A stretch of DNA of 44,998 nucleotides from Nocardia sp. BSTN01 (GCF_015354405.1 NZ_JADKYP010000052.1:1-44998), one strand, 5' to 3'. Positions 1 through 9,714 are shown, numbered from the stretch's first letter. The notes: generated from the letters alone by a model not told the origin. Numbers and translations are program-made.

Positions 1-371
1 GGTTGCGTGCCGTTGTGAGCCGCCCAATTCCCTTCGCTGTACTAACAGTCGTTATCTCGGATACGTATCATTGATATTAGCGGCTGAGTAACTGAAAACC
101 TACGCCTGATTCAGGATTTCCTTGAAGCTTCCAGGTCGGCCGTCCGGGAACTGTTCAGCGTCGGCACGTTTGCGGGGCAACGCACCCTCACTGGTCGAGG
201 GGCAGTACGCTCCGGTTCTGGCCCGTCGAACGAGTCTCGCCCCACGGGCCATTGATAACCGGAAGATAGCTGACATCTCATCCTTTTGTCTGTATCGCAG
301 TTTGTGTGGCGTACGACACGTCTCGGAGCTGTGAGGATGAACGTTCAACTTCGGATGAAATCTGTTCGGTA
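1..371. other. Left-edge region without a recognisable gene
   Basis: This stretch lies beyond the 3' end of fadA5 and is visibly richer in A+T than the genes that follow. The only candidate is a 58-codon minus-strand frame (276 down to 100) with an AAGGA-like sequence just before its ATG. Its product is rich in Arg and Ala and resembles no family I know. I see no RNA gene, operator or clear terminator here. Confidence 0.5.
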
Positions 372-1670
<1,299 letters not shown>

Positions 1671-1691
1671 GTTAGTCGAAGGAGACAACTG

Positions 1692-2936
1692 GTGGTTGAC
1701 ACCCATGTAGCTCCGAACCTCCCCGAGGGGTTCGACGCCACAGATCCCGATATGTGGGCCCGCGGCATTCCCGTCGAAGAGTTCGCGGAGCTGCGCCGGG
1801 CCGCGCCGATCTGGTGGAACCCGCAGTCTCCGGAGGTCGGAGGGTTCCACGACGACGGTTTCTGGGTCGTGTCCAAGCACGCCGATGTCAAGGAGGTCTC
1901 GCGGCGCGACGATTTCTCCACCTACGAGAACACCGCGATTCCCCGCTTCAACGACGACATCCCGCGCGAGGCCATCGAGCTGCAGCGCCACATCCTGATC
2001 AACAAGGATGCGCCCGAACACACCAAACTGCGCAAACTGATCTCCAAGGGCTTCACCCCGCGCGCGATCAACGGCCTGCGCGCGGAGTTGTCCGCCCGCG
2101 CCAAGTCGATCGTCGACGCGGCCGCGGCCAGCGGCGCGGGCGACTTCGTCACCCAGGTGGCCTGCGAGCTGCCGCTGCAGGCGATCGCCGAACTCATCGG
2201 CGTCCCGCAGGAAGACCGGATGAAGGTCTTCCAGTGGTCCAACGAGATGACCGGTTACGACGATCCGGACAGCGATGCCGACCCGGCCGCCTCCTCGATG
2301 GAGATTCTCGGCTACGCCTGGCAGATGGCCGAGGCCCGCAAGGCTCAACCGGCCGAGGACATCGTCACCGCCCTGGTCAACGCCGATATCGACGGTGAGG
2401 CGCTGACCTCGGAGGAATTCGGCTTCTTCGTCATCCTGCTCGCGGTGGCAGGTAACGAGACCACCCGCAACGCCATCACCCACGGCATGATCGCGTTCCT
2501 GGAGAACCCGGAGCAGTGGGAGCTTTACAAGCGCGAGCGGCCCGCCACCGCCGCCGACGAGATCATCCGCTGGGCCACACCGGTGAGCTCGTTCCAGCGG
2601 ACCGCGCTGGTCGACACCGAACTGTCCGGGGTGCAGATCAAGAAGGGTCAGCGCGTCCTGCTGATGTACCGCTCGGCCAATTTCGACGAGGAGGTGTTCG
2701 AGAACCCGTACACCTTCGACATCACGCGTGATCCGAATCCGCACCTGTCCTTCGGTGGCACCGGCGCCCACTTCTGCATCGGCGCCAACCTCGCGCGGCT
2801 GGAGATCGACCTGATCTTCAACGCCATCGCCGACCACCTGCCCGACATCACCAAGCTCGGCGACCCCAAGCGCTTGACCTCGGGCTGGCTCAACGGCATC
2901 AAGGAATTCCAGGTCGACTACAAGACCAGGGGCTGA
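1692..2936 (+). CDS. cyp125: Steroid C26/C27-monooxygenase, cytochrome P450 CYP125
   Basis: The 414-residue P450 closely tracks M. tuberculosis CYP125, which oxidises the terminal methyl of cholesterol or cholest-4-en-3-one to the carboxylic acid and so opens side-chain degradation. Visible landmarks are the I-helix AGNETTRN, the heme loop FGGTGAHFCIG with the cysteine ligand near residue 362, and the family C-terminus SGWLNGIKEFQVDY. I chose GTG 1692 because GGAG lies seven bases upstream and the operator at 1657-1670 then falls in the promoter. An in-frame ATG exists at 1650. A strong hairpin follows the gene. Electrons may come from a ferredoxin such as FdxD encoded further along. Confidence 0.95.
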   Translation: MVDTHVAPNLPEGFDATDPDMWARGIPVEEFAELRRAAPIWWNPQSPEVGGFHDDGFWVVSKHADVKEVSRRDDFSTYENTAIPRFNDDIPREAIELQRHILINKDAPEHTKLRKLISKGFTPRAINGLRAELSARAKSIVDAAAASGAGDFVTQVACELPLQAIAELIGVPQEDRMKVFQWSNEMTGYDDPDSDADPAASSMEILGYAWQMAEARKAQPAEDIVTALVNADIDGEALTSEEFGFFVILLAVAGNETTRNAITHGMIAFLENPEQWELYKRERPATAADEIIRWATPVSSFQRTALVDTELSGVQIKKGQRVLLMYRSANFDEEVFENPYTFDITRDPNPHLSFGGTGAHFCIGANLARLEIDLIFNAIADHLPDITKLGDPKRLTSGWLNGIKEFQVDYKTRG

Positions 2937-2956
2937 TTCGCACCCTGAAACACGGG

Positions 2957-2989
2957 CAGGGCGGGCACTCGTTCAGAGTGCCCGCCCTG
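2957..2989. terminator. Perfect 14-bp hairpin between convergent genes
   Basis: CAGGGCGGGCACTC and its exact complement are separated by the five-base loop GTTCA. The hairpin sits between the convergent cyp125 and KSI-like genes and can act in both directions. The following sequence has only a short T-containing tail. Confidence 0.75.
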
Positions 2990-3022
2990 TGTGTTCGCGC
3001 GGCTTGTTCGTGCGGCACGGCC

Positions 3023-3445
3023 TCATTGCTTGCGCATGGTTCCCATCGCGCGATCGGTCTCCCAGAACGCGCGCAGCGCCACGATCTTCCCGGCGTCGTC
3101 GACCTTGTAGGTGAATACGCCCTCGGCGTCGATGACGTGTCCGCCCAGCTGGGTGCGGATCAGGCCGGTGAAGGCCACCTCACTGCCGCAGGCGAAGGAG
3201 TCGCCGAAGACGAAATCGATGGATTCGGTCGGGGCGATGGCCTTGTCCCAGAACGCCGCGATGGCATCGCGGCCGCGGTGGCCCACACCTTCGGGATCGA
3301 AGACGGAGGGGCCGATCGGATCCTCGACGATGCCGTCGGCGGCGAACAGTGCCAGCCACGCCTCCTTGTCCCGGGCGCGCACCGCGGCCTGGGAGGCCCG
3401 TCCGGCGAGGCGCGCCGGATGTTCGGTGGTGGTGGTTGCGGTCAT
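3023..3445 (-). CDS. NTF2/SnoaL-fold protein, ketosteroid-isomerase-like
   Basis: This 140-residue protein has the small cone-shaped NTF2-like fold. It carries VEDPIG, the segment that in bacterial ketosteroid delta5-3-isomerase contains the catalytic Asp38, and DDAGKIVALRAFW, which matches the C-terminal strand of that family. The position of the second catalytic Asp (Asp99) is not clearly conserved, so isomerase activity is uncertain. ATG 3445 has GGGAG six bases upstream; a longer frame reaches 3523 without a better start. It lies downstream of ltp3 on the same strand, separated by 103 bases and a hairpin. A steroid ligand is plausible from context. Confidence 0.7.
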   Translation of the reverse strand: MTATTTTEHPARLAGRASQAAVRARDKEAWLALFAADGIVEDPIGPSVFDPEGVGHRGRDAIAAFWDKAIAPTESIDFVFGDSFACGSEVAFTGLIRTQLGGHVIDAEGVFTYKVDDAGKIVALRAFWETDRAMGTMRKQ

Positions 3446-3504
3446 CTCGGACTCCCGGCTCGGTGGTTTCGGCGAATTTGCTGATGGAATTGCAAATGTG
3501 CTTT

Positions 3505-3539
3505 CCGCCGGCAATCCGGTCACCCGGAAATGCCGGCGG
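3505..3539. terminator. Hairpin downstream of the ltp3 operon
   Basis: CCGCCGGCA and TGCCGGCGG form a 9-bp outer stem, and TCCGG/CCGGA can extend it inside. On the minus strand it starts 10 bases after the ltp3 stop and is followed by an A/T-rich stretch. It may terminate or attenuate transcription before the KSI-like gene. Confidence 0.55.
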
Positions 3540-3548
3540 AATTGCGCG

Positions 3549-4715
3549 TCACCGTGGTTCCGAGCCCACTACCCACATCGAGAAGTACTGTGATCCGCCA
3601 CCATAGGCATGGCCGAACGCTTTTCGGGCGCCCTCGACTTGGTAATCGCCCGCCCGGCCCATTACCTGCTTGGCCGCCTCCGCGAAGCGGATCATGCCGG
3701 ATGCGCCGATCGGATTGGAACTCAGCACGCCACCCGAGGGATTGACCGGCAGCTTCCCGCCGATCTCGGTCTCGCGTGCATCGACCAGCTTCCAGCCCTC
3801 GCCCTCGGGGGTGAAGCCCAGGTTCTCCAGCCACATGGGCTCGAACCAGGAGAACGGGACGTAGATCTCGGCCGCGTCGATCTCCTCGAGCGGATTGGTG
3901 ATCCCGGCCTGCTTCCACAGCGCGGCCGCGGCGTCGCGGCCGGCCTGCGGGTTGACCTGGTCGCGGCCGGAGTAGGCCAGCGGTTCGGTGCGCATGGCCG
4001 TGCCGTGCACCCACGCGACCTTCTTACCCGACGCCTCGGCCGCCTTCGCCGATTCCTCGTTACCGATCACGATCGCGCACGCACCGTCGGAGGACGGGCA
4101 GGTCTCGTCGAAACGCACCGGGTCCCAGAGCATTTGGGACGCGAGTACCGATTCCATGGTGATATCGGGCTGGCGCAGATGCGCGAACGGATTCTTCGCG
4201 CCGTTGCGGCGATCCTTCACCGCGACCATCGCGCCGATGTGCAGGGGAGCATTGGCCCGCCGGATGTACGCGCGCACATGCGGTGCGAAGTATCCACCCG
4301 CACCGGCACCGACCGGCATCGTGAACGGCACCGGATTCGACAGGGCCCACATGGCATTGGATTCGGACTGCTTCTCCCAGCAGATCGCCAGCACCCGCCG
4401 GTACACGCCGGCCTGCACGTGGTTGGTGGCGACCACGCCGGTCGAACCGCCGACCGAACCCGCGGTGTGCACGCGCAGCAGCGGTTTTCCGGTGGCGCCC
4501 AAAGCATCCGCCATGAACAGTTCGGGCATCATCGAGCCCTCGAACAGATCCGGCGCCTTACCGACGATCACCGCATCGATATCGGCCATGGTCAGATCGG
4601 CATCTTCGAGTGCACGATCGATTGCCTCGCGGCACATACCGGCCATGGAGACATCGGTCCGTTTCGTCACGTGATGGGTTTGTCCCGTGCCGAGTACGGC
4701 GGCTTGATTGGTCAT
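3549..4715 (-). CDS. ltp3: Thiolase-fold steroid aldol-lyase subunit Ltp3
   Basis: This 388-residue thiolase-superfamily protein of the lipid-transfer (SCP-x) type corresponds by sequence type and gene order to Rv3523. Its catalytic cysteine is replaced: the usual CGSG segment reads HTAGSVGG. That excludes ordinary thiolysis and fits the retro-aldol lyases Ltp2 to Ltp4. A C-terminal HAYGGG near residues 369-374 places a tyrosine where Ltp2-type enzymes use one. In Rhodococcus, ltp3 and ltp4 are required for removing C24-branched sterol side chains. The ATG overlaps the ltp4 stop by four bases, so the pair is probably translationally coupled. Ltp2 (Rv3540c) is the main alternative, but the neighbours favour Ltp3. 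Confidence 0.85.
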   Translation of the reverse strand: MTNQAAVLGTGQTHHVTKRTDVSMAGMCREAIDRALEDADLTMADIDAVIVGKAPDLFEGSMMPELFMADALGATGKPLLRVHTAGSVGGSTGVVATNHVQAGVYRRVLAICWEKQSESNAMWALSNPVPFTMPVGAGAGGYFAPHVRAYIRRANAPLHIGAMVAVKDRRNGAKNPFAHLRQPDITMESVLASQMLWDPVRFDETCPSSDGACAIVIGNEESAKAAEASGKKVAWVHGTAMRTEPLAYSGRDQVNPQAGRDAAAALWKQAGITNPLEEIDAAEIYVPFSWFEPMWLENLGFTPEGEGWKLVDARETEIGGKLPVNPSGGVLSSNPIGASGMIRFAEAAKQVMGRAGDYQVEGARKAFGHAYGGGSQYFSMWVVGSEPR

Positions 4716-5746
4716 CGTCCAGCCTCCAGGATGGCCACCAAGTTCTGCTGCAACGCCGGACCACTGGTGGCGTGGGCGAGGGCTCGCTCGGCGGTGCCGT
4801 TCATGATTTCGTTGGCCGCGTAGCCGATTCGTTCCAGACCGGCGGCGAACATCGGGTTGCCCGCCAGCGCACCACCCGAGGGGTTGATGCGGGTGGACTC
4901 GCTCAGCCCGATGGCCTGCTTCAGGATCAGCTGTTCATGGCTGTAGGTCGCATGCAGTTCGGCGACATCGAATCCGCTCGCATCCCCGCCGAGCACCGCC
5001 TTGGCCGCGGCCCCGGTGGAAGGGGAGGTGGTCAGATCGCGCGCGCCGATCATCGGGGTGTCGATGCGGTGCGCCATACCGGTCAGCCAGGCCGGCCGCT
5101 CGCACAGCTCGCGGGCCTTGTCGCCGCGGGCCAGCACGATCGCCGCGGCGCCGTCGGTGATCGGCGCGATGTCGTGTTCGCGCAGCGGATTCGCGACATA
5201 CGGTGCGGCGAGCCGCTTCTCGATCTCGGCGTCGTCGGCGGCCGAGACCGCGGCCATATCGCGTTCGGTCCAATTTCCGGCGTCGAGCCCGGCCCGGGCC
5301 TGCAGACCGGCCACCGATACCGCGTCCGGCCACAGCGGGGCCACCAGGTACGGATCCATCTGCAGCGTCAGCACCTGCCGCAGCGTGCCGGCCGACGGCT
5401 TGCCGAAGCCGTAGACCAGGGCCGTCTCGGCCTGTCCGGAGCGCAGTTTGACCCACGCCTCGTACAGCGCCCAGGCCGCGTCCATTTCGACGTGCGATTC
5501 GTTGATCGGGGGCACGGCGCCGATCGAGTCGATCGCGGAGATGAACGAGAAGGCGCGTCCGGCAAGGTAATCCGAGGATCCCGAGCACCAGAAGTCGATA
5601 TCGGAGACGCCGATGCCGAGTTTGTCGTACAGCTGCCGGAAGCACGGGACCAGCATTTCGACACCGTTGGTGGTGCCGTAGGTTTCACGGACATGCGGGG
5701 CGTGGGCGAAGCCCACCACCGCGATATCTGTTGCGTTGTCGCTCAA
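4712..5746 (-). CDS. ltp4: Thiolase-fold steroid aldol-lyase subunit Ltp4
   Basis: This is a 344-residue thiolase-fold protein related to Rv3522. It has no cysteine at the thiolase nucleophile position (HVEMDAAW) and its C-terminus reads HATSGPALQQN rather than the HAYGGG of Ltp3. The partners are therefore not equivalent, and I infer a structural or substrate-binding role beside Ltp3. The start is TTG 5746, with AGGAG nine bases upstream directly after the stop of the DUF35 gene. An upstream DUF35 protein is typical of these aldolases, because the OB-fold partner completes the active complex. The product pathway is C24-branched (phytosterol) side-chain cleavage. Confidence 0.83.
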   Translation of the reverse strand: MSDNATDIAVVGFAHAPHVRETYGTTNGVEMLVPCFRQLYDKLGIGVSDIDFWCSGSSDYLAGRAFSFISAIDSIGAVPPINESHVEMDAAWALYEAWVKLRSGQAETALVYGFGKPSAGTLRQVLTLQMDPYLVAPLWPDAVSVAGLQARAGLDAGNWTERDMAAVSAADDAEIEKRLAAPYVANPLREHDIAPITDGAAAIVLARGDKARELCERPAWLTGMAHRIDTPMIGARDLTTSPSTGAAAKAVLGGDASGFDVAELHATYSHEQLILKQAIGLSESTRINPSGGALAGNPMFAAGLERIGYAANEIMNGTAERALAHATSGPALQQNLVAILEAGR

Positions 5747-5758
5747 GGTGTTTCGCTC

Positions 5759-6769
5759 CTAGAGGTGGTGCCGGTAGCTGTCGTAGTCCGCGTCCGGCTC
5801 GCCGTTGGGCTCGAAGTGGTCCACGTTCTCCAGCGTGTAACCCCACTCCTCGCGCGGCTTCCACACCGCCTTCACGCGCATACCCATGCGGACTTCGCTG
5901 GGGTCACAGCCCAGCACCCGGTGCAGCACCGGAATATCGGCGCCGTCGAGCAATACGTACGCGGTGACGTACGGCGGTTTGATCTTCTGTCCCATGAACG
6001 GCACGTTCACGATGCAGAACGTGGTGATGGTGCCGGTGTCGGGCAGATCGACCATCTCGTCGGTCGGGCGGCCGTCGATCGGGTCGGCGCCGCGGGGCGG
6101 GAAGTACACCTTGCTCTCGGCGTCGGCGCGACCACCGATCAGGCGACCCTCGACCAGCGACTTCAGATACCGCGTCTCGGTCGGCGAGGCGGTGTGCTTG
6201 TACCGCAGGTCGATCGGGGTGACGATGCCGGTGACCGGCTCGGCCGCATCGCCATCCGGCGAGGTGGAACCGTCTGGGGCCGAAGAGGTCTCGCCCGGTT
6301 CGACGCAGGCGATGTCGTGGATGCTGCCGCTGCGTTCGGCGGCCCAGCGCACCCGCACGCGCAATCCGCTGCGCACCTCGTCGGGAGACGACACGTCGAG
6401 TGCGTGCAGCACCGCGGTGTCGGCGCCGTCGAATTTCACCAGCGCCCAGGCGAAGGGGCGGTCGAACGGCTGGCCGGGCAGCGGATCGGCGACCCAGCTC
6501 CAGCTCTGCACCGTGCCGACATCGGAGACGTCGACGAAGTCGGTCAGCCGCTCCGCGGTCACCGGATCGAATTCCGCCGGCGGCACGATCACCCGGCCGT
6601 CGCTGCCGCGGACGCCGACGATCCGGCCCTCGCGCAGCCCGGTCAGGAACCGGCCGATGGTCGGTCCGACCGATCGGGTGTAGTCGAACTTCATCCGTAG
6701 TTCGGCGCTGAGTACCTCGGGTGCGGGTTCCGCTTCCGGACCGCTGCCTTTCGCGATTACGCCGGTCAT
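5759..6769 (-). CDS. Tandem DUF35 OB-fold protein, aldolase partner (Rv3521-like)
   Basis: The protein has about 336 residues and contains two DUF35-like units. The first spans about residues 25-150, with RFLTGLREGRIVGVR and the DFVDVSDVGTVQSW strand. The second spans about 180-320, with RYLKSLVEGRLIGGR and MVDLPDTGTITTF. DUF35 proteins normally carry a rubredoxin-like zinc ribbon, but the CxxC pairs are missing in both copies here. The family pairs with thiolase-like aldolases, and Rv3521-Rv3522-Rv3523 has the same order. ATG 6769 has GGGA five bases upstream. An in-frame GTG at 6787 lies nine bases from the operator and is a credible leaderless alternative. Confidence 0.8.
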   Translation of the reverse strand: MTGVIAKGSGPEAEPAPEVLSAELRMKFDYTRSVGPTIGRFLTGLREGRIVGVRGSDGRVIVPPAEFDPVTAERLTDFVDVSDVGTVQSWSWVADPLPGQPFDRPFAWALVKFDGADTAVLHALDVSSPDEVRSGLRVRVRWAAERSGSIHDIACVEPGETSSAPDGSTSPDGDAAEPVTGIVTPIDLRYKHTASPTETRYLKSLVEGRLIGGRADAESKVYFPPRGADPIDGRPTDEMVDLPDTGTITTFCIVNVPFMGQKIKPPYVTAYVLLDGADIPVLHRVLGCDPSEVRMGMRVKAVWKPREEWGYTLENVDHFEPNGEPDADYDSYRHHL

Positions 6770-6796
6770 GGTGTTCCCATTGGTCACGATATCGAG

Positions 6797-6815
6797 TAGA
6801 ACAGGTTCTTATTCT
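6797..6815. promoter_or_regulatory. KstR-like operator between ltp operon and LLM gene, with -10 box
   Basis: TAGAACAGGTTCTT (6797-6810) fits TNNAACNNGTTNNA except for the last base. On the plus strand TATTCT (6810-6815) fits TANNNT and would start transcription near 6822, giving a leader of about 66 bases to the LLM start. The same site can serve the divergent DUF35-ltp4-ltp3 operon. Confidence 0.75.
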
Positions 6816-6887
6816 GGTGGCAAGAGCTACCTGGAAAGGTGTCCGGCGACGGGCCCGGTGAAACGGGCTGGGCGAAAGGAGTCGACG

Positions 6888-7925
6888 ATGCGGTTCGGAT
6901 TGCAGCTCGGATATTGGGGTGCGGGACCGCCGCCCAACGCCGGGGAGTTGGTGGTGGCCGCCGAAGAGGCCGGATTCGACGCGGTCTTCGCCGCCGAGTC
7001 CTGGGGTTCGGATGCCTTCACGCCGCTGGCCTGGTGGGGCTCGGCCACGCAGCGGGTGCGGCTGGGAACCTCCGTGGTGCAGCTGTCCGCCCGCACCCCT
7101 ACCGCGACCGCGATGGCCGCGCTGACCCTCGATCACCTCAGCGGTGGCCGCCACATCCTGGGCCTGGGCGTCTCCGGTCCGCAGGTGGTGGAGGGCTGGT
7201 ACGGCCAGCCGTTCGCCAAGCCGTTGCAGCGCACCCGGGAGTACGTCGGGATCATCCGCCAGGTGCTGGCCCGGCAGGCGCCGGTGGTGAGCCAGGGCGC
7301 GCAGTACCGGCTGCCCTACGACGGGCCCGGCTCGACCGGCCTGGGTAAACCGCTCAAGCCGATCACCCATCCGCTACGTGCGGATCTGCCGATCTGGCTC
7401 GGCGCCGAAGGGCCGAAGAACGTGGCGCTGACGGCCGAGATCGCCGACGGCTGGCTGGCGATCTACTACACGCCGCGACTGGCCGGAATGTACGACGAAT
7501 GGCTGGACGAGGGGTTTGCCCGGCCAGGCGCCCGGCGTTCTCGGGAGGACTTCGAGATCGCGGCGAGCTGCCAGGTGATCATCACCGACGACGCCCGCGC
7601 CGAGATCGATCGGATCAAGCCGGTGATGGCGCTCTACATCGGCGGCATGGGCGCCGAGGAGCTGAACTTCCACGCCCAGGTCTACCGCCGGATGGGCTAC
7701 GGCGCCGAGGTCGACGAGATCACCCGGCTGTTCCGCTCCGGCCGCAAGGAGGAGGCCGCCGCCGTGATTCCGGACCAGCTGATCCTCGACACCGCCATCA
7801 TCGGCGACGAGGACCATGTGCGCTCCCAGCTGAAGGTCTGGGAGGCGGCGGGCGTCGGAATGCTGCTGGTGACGGTGCGTGACGTGGCACAGTTGCACCG
7901 CCTCGCCCCCCTTGTTCAGATGTAG
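6888..7925 (+). CDS. LLM-class F420-dependent oxidoreductase (Rv3520c-like)
   Basis: The 345-residue protein has the luciferase-like TIM-barrel pattern MRFGLQLGYWGAGPP, followed by AEEAGFDAVFAAESWGSDAF and LGTSVVQLSARTP. This is typical of actinobacterial oxidoreductases that use F420 (or FMN). Rv3520c holds the same position, divergent from the DUF35-ltp4-ltp3 operon. The substrate is unknown; a role in side-chain oxidation or reduction is inferred from the shared operator. ATG 6888 is preceded by GAAAGGAG at 6873-6880. Its stop codon TAG is also the first three bases of the next operator, so this gene runs directly into the promoter of the acyl-CoA synthetase gene. Confidence 0.85.
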   Translation: MRFGLQLGYWGAGPPPNAGELVVAAEEAGFDAVFAAESWGSDAFTPLAWWGSATQRVRLGTSVVQLSARTPTATAMAALTLDHLSGGRHILGLGVSGPQVVEGWYGQPFAKPLQRTREYVGIIRQVLARQAPVVSQGAQYRLPYDGPGSTGLGKPLKPITHPLRADLPIWLGAEGPKNVALTAEIADGWLAIYYTPRLAGMYDEWLDEGFARPGARRSREDFEIAASCQVIITDDARAEIDRIKPVMALYIGGMGAEELNFHAQVYRRMGYGAEVDEITRLFRSGRKEEAAAVIPDQLILDTAIIGDEDHVRSQLKVWEAAGVGMLLVTVRDVAQLHRLAPLVQM

Positions 7926-7940
7926 AACACGTTCTAGAAT
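7912..7940 (+). promoter_or_regulatory. Promoter with perfect KstR palindrome for the first acyl-CoA synthetase
   Basis: TAGAACACGTTCTA (7923-7936) is a fully symmetric match to the KstR motif. TTGTTC (7912-7917) and TAGAAT (7935-7940) are spaced by 17 bases as -35 and -10 boxes. The last two operator bases are the first two of the -10 box. The predicted start of transcription falls on the GTG at 7947. Confidence 0.85.
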
Positions 7941-7946
7941 CGAGGA

Positions 7947-9497
7947 GTGACTTCGATGGAGCCGGCACAGAAGCTGGGACTGTGGAATATCGCGGCCACC
8001 GACCCCGATCGGATCGCGGTCGTCGATCCGTCGGGGCGGGAGGTCGGCTACCGGGAGCTGTCGGATCAGGCCGACCGCATCGCACGAGGCTTACAGGCCA
8101 AGGGGTTACGGCCCGGTGATGTGCTGGTGTCGATGGTGCACAACACCACCGAGGCGCTCGCCGTGTACTTCGCGGCGTATCAGGCCGGGCTGTACATCGT
8201 CGCGGTGAACTGGCATCTGACCGGGCCGGAGATCGCCTACATCCTCGGCGACAGCGAGGCGAAGGTGTTCATCGCCGACGAGCGCTTCGCCGAGGCCGCG
8301 ACCGTCGCCGCCGACGAGGCGAATGTACCTGCGAGCGCTCGCTATTCGGTGGGCGACATCGACGGTTTCCAGCCTCTGGCCGAACTCGGCGCGGGGGAGT
8401 CCGGGCGCCCCGACGTCCGGACCACCGGTGCGCCGATGCTCTACACCTCGGGAACCACCGGACGCCCCAAGGGAGTTCGGCGTCCGCTGACCGGCGCCGA
8501 TCCCGATGTGGTGGGCCCGCAGGCGACCGGCTTCTTCGGCCTCTTCGGCATCCAGCCCTTCGACGACCACGTGCACATCTGCGGCTCGCCGCTCTATCAC
8601 ACCGCGGTGCTGAACTTCGCCTCCATCTCGATTCAGCTGGGGCACACGGTGGTTCTGATGGACAAGTGGGATCCGGAGGAGATGCTGCGGCTGATCGATA
8701 CGCATCACGTGACCCACAGTCATATGGTCCCCACCCAGTTCCACCGTCTGCTCGCCCTCCCGGAGGAGGTGCGGGCGCGCTACGACGTCTCCTCGCTGCG
8801 CTGCATGATCCACGGCGCCGCGCCGTGCCCGCAGGAGACCAAGCGCAGGATGCTGGAGTGGTGGGGTCCGGTCGTCACCGAGTACTACGCGGCGACCGAG
8901 GGCGGCGGCACGTCGATCTCGGGCGAGGAGTGGTTGCGCAAACCGGGTTCGGTCGGCAAGGCGTGGCCGTACGCGGTGGTGAAGGTGCTCGACGAGGACG
9001 GCAACGAGGTCGCGCCGGGCGAGGTCGGCCAGGTGTACATGAAGATGGGCGGTTCCAACTTCGAGTACCACAAGGACAAGTCGAAGACCGAGGACGCGCG
9101 GGTGGGCGATCTGTTCACCGTGGGCGACATCGGGCATATGGATGCCGACGGCTATCTGTTCCTGCACGATCGGCGCTCGGACCTGATCCTGTCCGGGGGT
9201 GTGAACATCTATCCGGCCGAGATCGAGGGCGAGTTGATCACCCATCCCAAGGTCGCCGACGTCGCGGTTTTCGGTATCCCGCATCCGGATTGGGGTCAGG
9301 AGGTGAAGGCGGTCGTGCAGCCGGCCGAAGGGATCGCGGCAGACGGCGAGCTGACCCGGGAACTGATGGAGTTCGCCGCGGCTCGCCTGGCGAAGTACAA
9401 GCTGCCCAAGAGCATCGAATACCTGCCCGAACTGCCGCGCGATCCGAACGGCAAGTTGTACAAGCGCAAACTGCGCGAGCGTTACGTGCCCGCGTAG
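7947..9497 (+). CDS. Acyl-CoA synthetase, ANL superfamily (FadD4-like), KstR-controlled
   Basis: The 516-residue adenylate-forming ligase has the P-loop YTSGTTGRPKG, the YYAATEGG motif, the hinge region GDIGHMDADGYLFLHDRRSD and the C-terminal catalytic lysine in PNGKLYK. It would activate a carboxylic acid to its CoA thioester. N-terminal features (VNWHLT, GLYIVAVNW) resemble FadD4-type enzymes more than FadD3, FadD17 or FadD19. Its operator and position next to fadD19 suggest a sterol-derived acid as substrate. I chose GTG 7947 because it lies 6 bases after a -10 box, as in two other sterol genes. ATG 7956 with GAGGAG upstream is the alternative start. Confidence 0.82.
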   Translation: MTSMEPAQKLGLWNIAATDPDRIAVVDPSGREVGYRELSDQADRIARGLQAKGLRPGDVLVSMVHNTTEALAVYFAAYQAGLYIVAVNWHLTGPEIAYILGDSEAKVFIADERFAEAATVAADEANVPASARYSVGDIDGFQPLAELGAGESGRPDVRTTGAPMLYTSGTTGRPKGVRRPLTGADPDVVGPQATGFFGLFGIQPFDDHVHICGSPLYHTAVLNFASISIQLGHTVVLMDKWDPEEMLRLIDTHHVTHSHMVPTQFHRLLALPEEVRARYDVSSLRCMIHGAAPCPQETKRRMLEWWGPVVTEYYAATEGGGTSISGEEWLRKPGSVGKAWPYAVVKVLDEDGNEVAPGEVGQVYMKMGGSNFEYHKDKSKTEDARVGDLFTVGDIGHMDADGYLFLHDRRSDLILSGGVNIYPAEIEGELITHPKVADVAVFGIPHPDWGQEVKAVVQPAEGIAADGELTRELMEFAAARLAKYKLPKSIEYLPELPRDPNGKLYKRKLRERYVPA

Positions 9498-9573
9498 CCG
9501 CAGTCTCGCCGATCGAGTCCGGACGCCCTTACCGTCCTGCCCTGTGTGGGGCGTCCTCGATCGCGGCGCCTTC

Positions 9574-9602
9574 GAGCCCGCCCGGCTGTGCCCGGCGGGC
9601 TC
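9574..9602. terminator. Hairpin after the FadD4-like gene
   Basis: GAGCCCGCC and GGCGGGCTC form a perfect 9-bp stem with an 11-base loop. It lies 77 bases past the stop codon and before the fadD19 promoter. There is no T tract, so function as a terminator is only likely. Confidence 0.45.
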
Positions 9603-9679
9603 GTCGGCGTCGCAGAATACGCGTTCCGGCGAAACCCGCTGCCGCTTCGGCGGAATTAGTAAACTGTGTAAATCAAGTC

Positions 9680-9708
9680 TTGTCAGGCGTGAGAACACGT
9701 TCTATTTT
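9680..9708 (+). promoter_or_regulatory. KstR-controlled leaderless promoter of fadD19
   Basis: TTGTCA (9680-9685) and TATTTT (9703-9708) are separated by 17 bases. The operator GAGAACACGTTCTA (9691-9704) differs from TNNAACNNGTTNNA only at its first base and shares its final TA with the -10 box. The GTG start at 9715 is six bases after the -10 box, and no Shine-Dalgarno sequence is present. Confidence 0.85.
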
Positions 9709-9714
9709 GGTCCT

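Noticed and set aside
100-276. A 58-codon minus-strand frame with an AAGGA-like sequence upstream
   Set aside because: The product is Arg/Ala-rich with no recognisable family, and the start spacing is poor. I left it as a possibility within the left-edge region.
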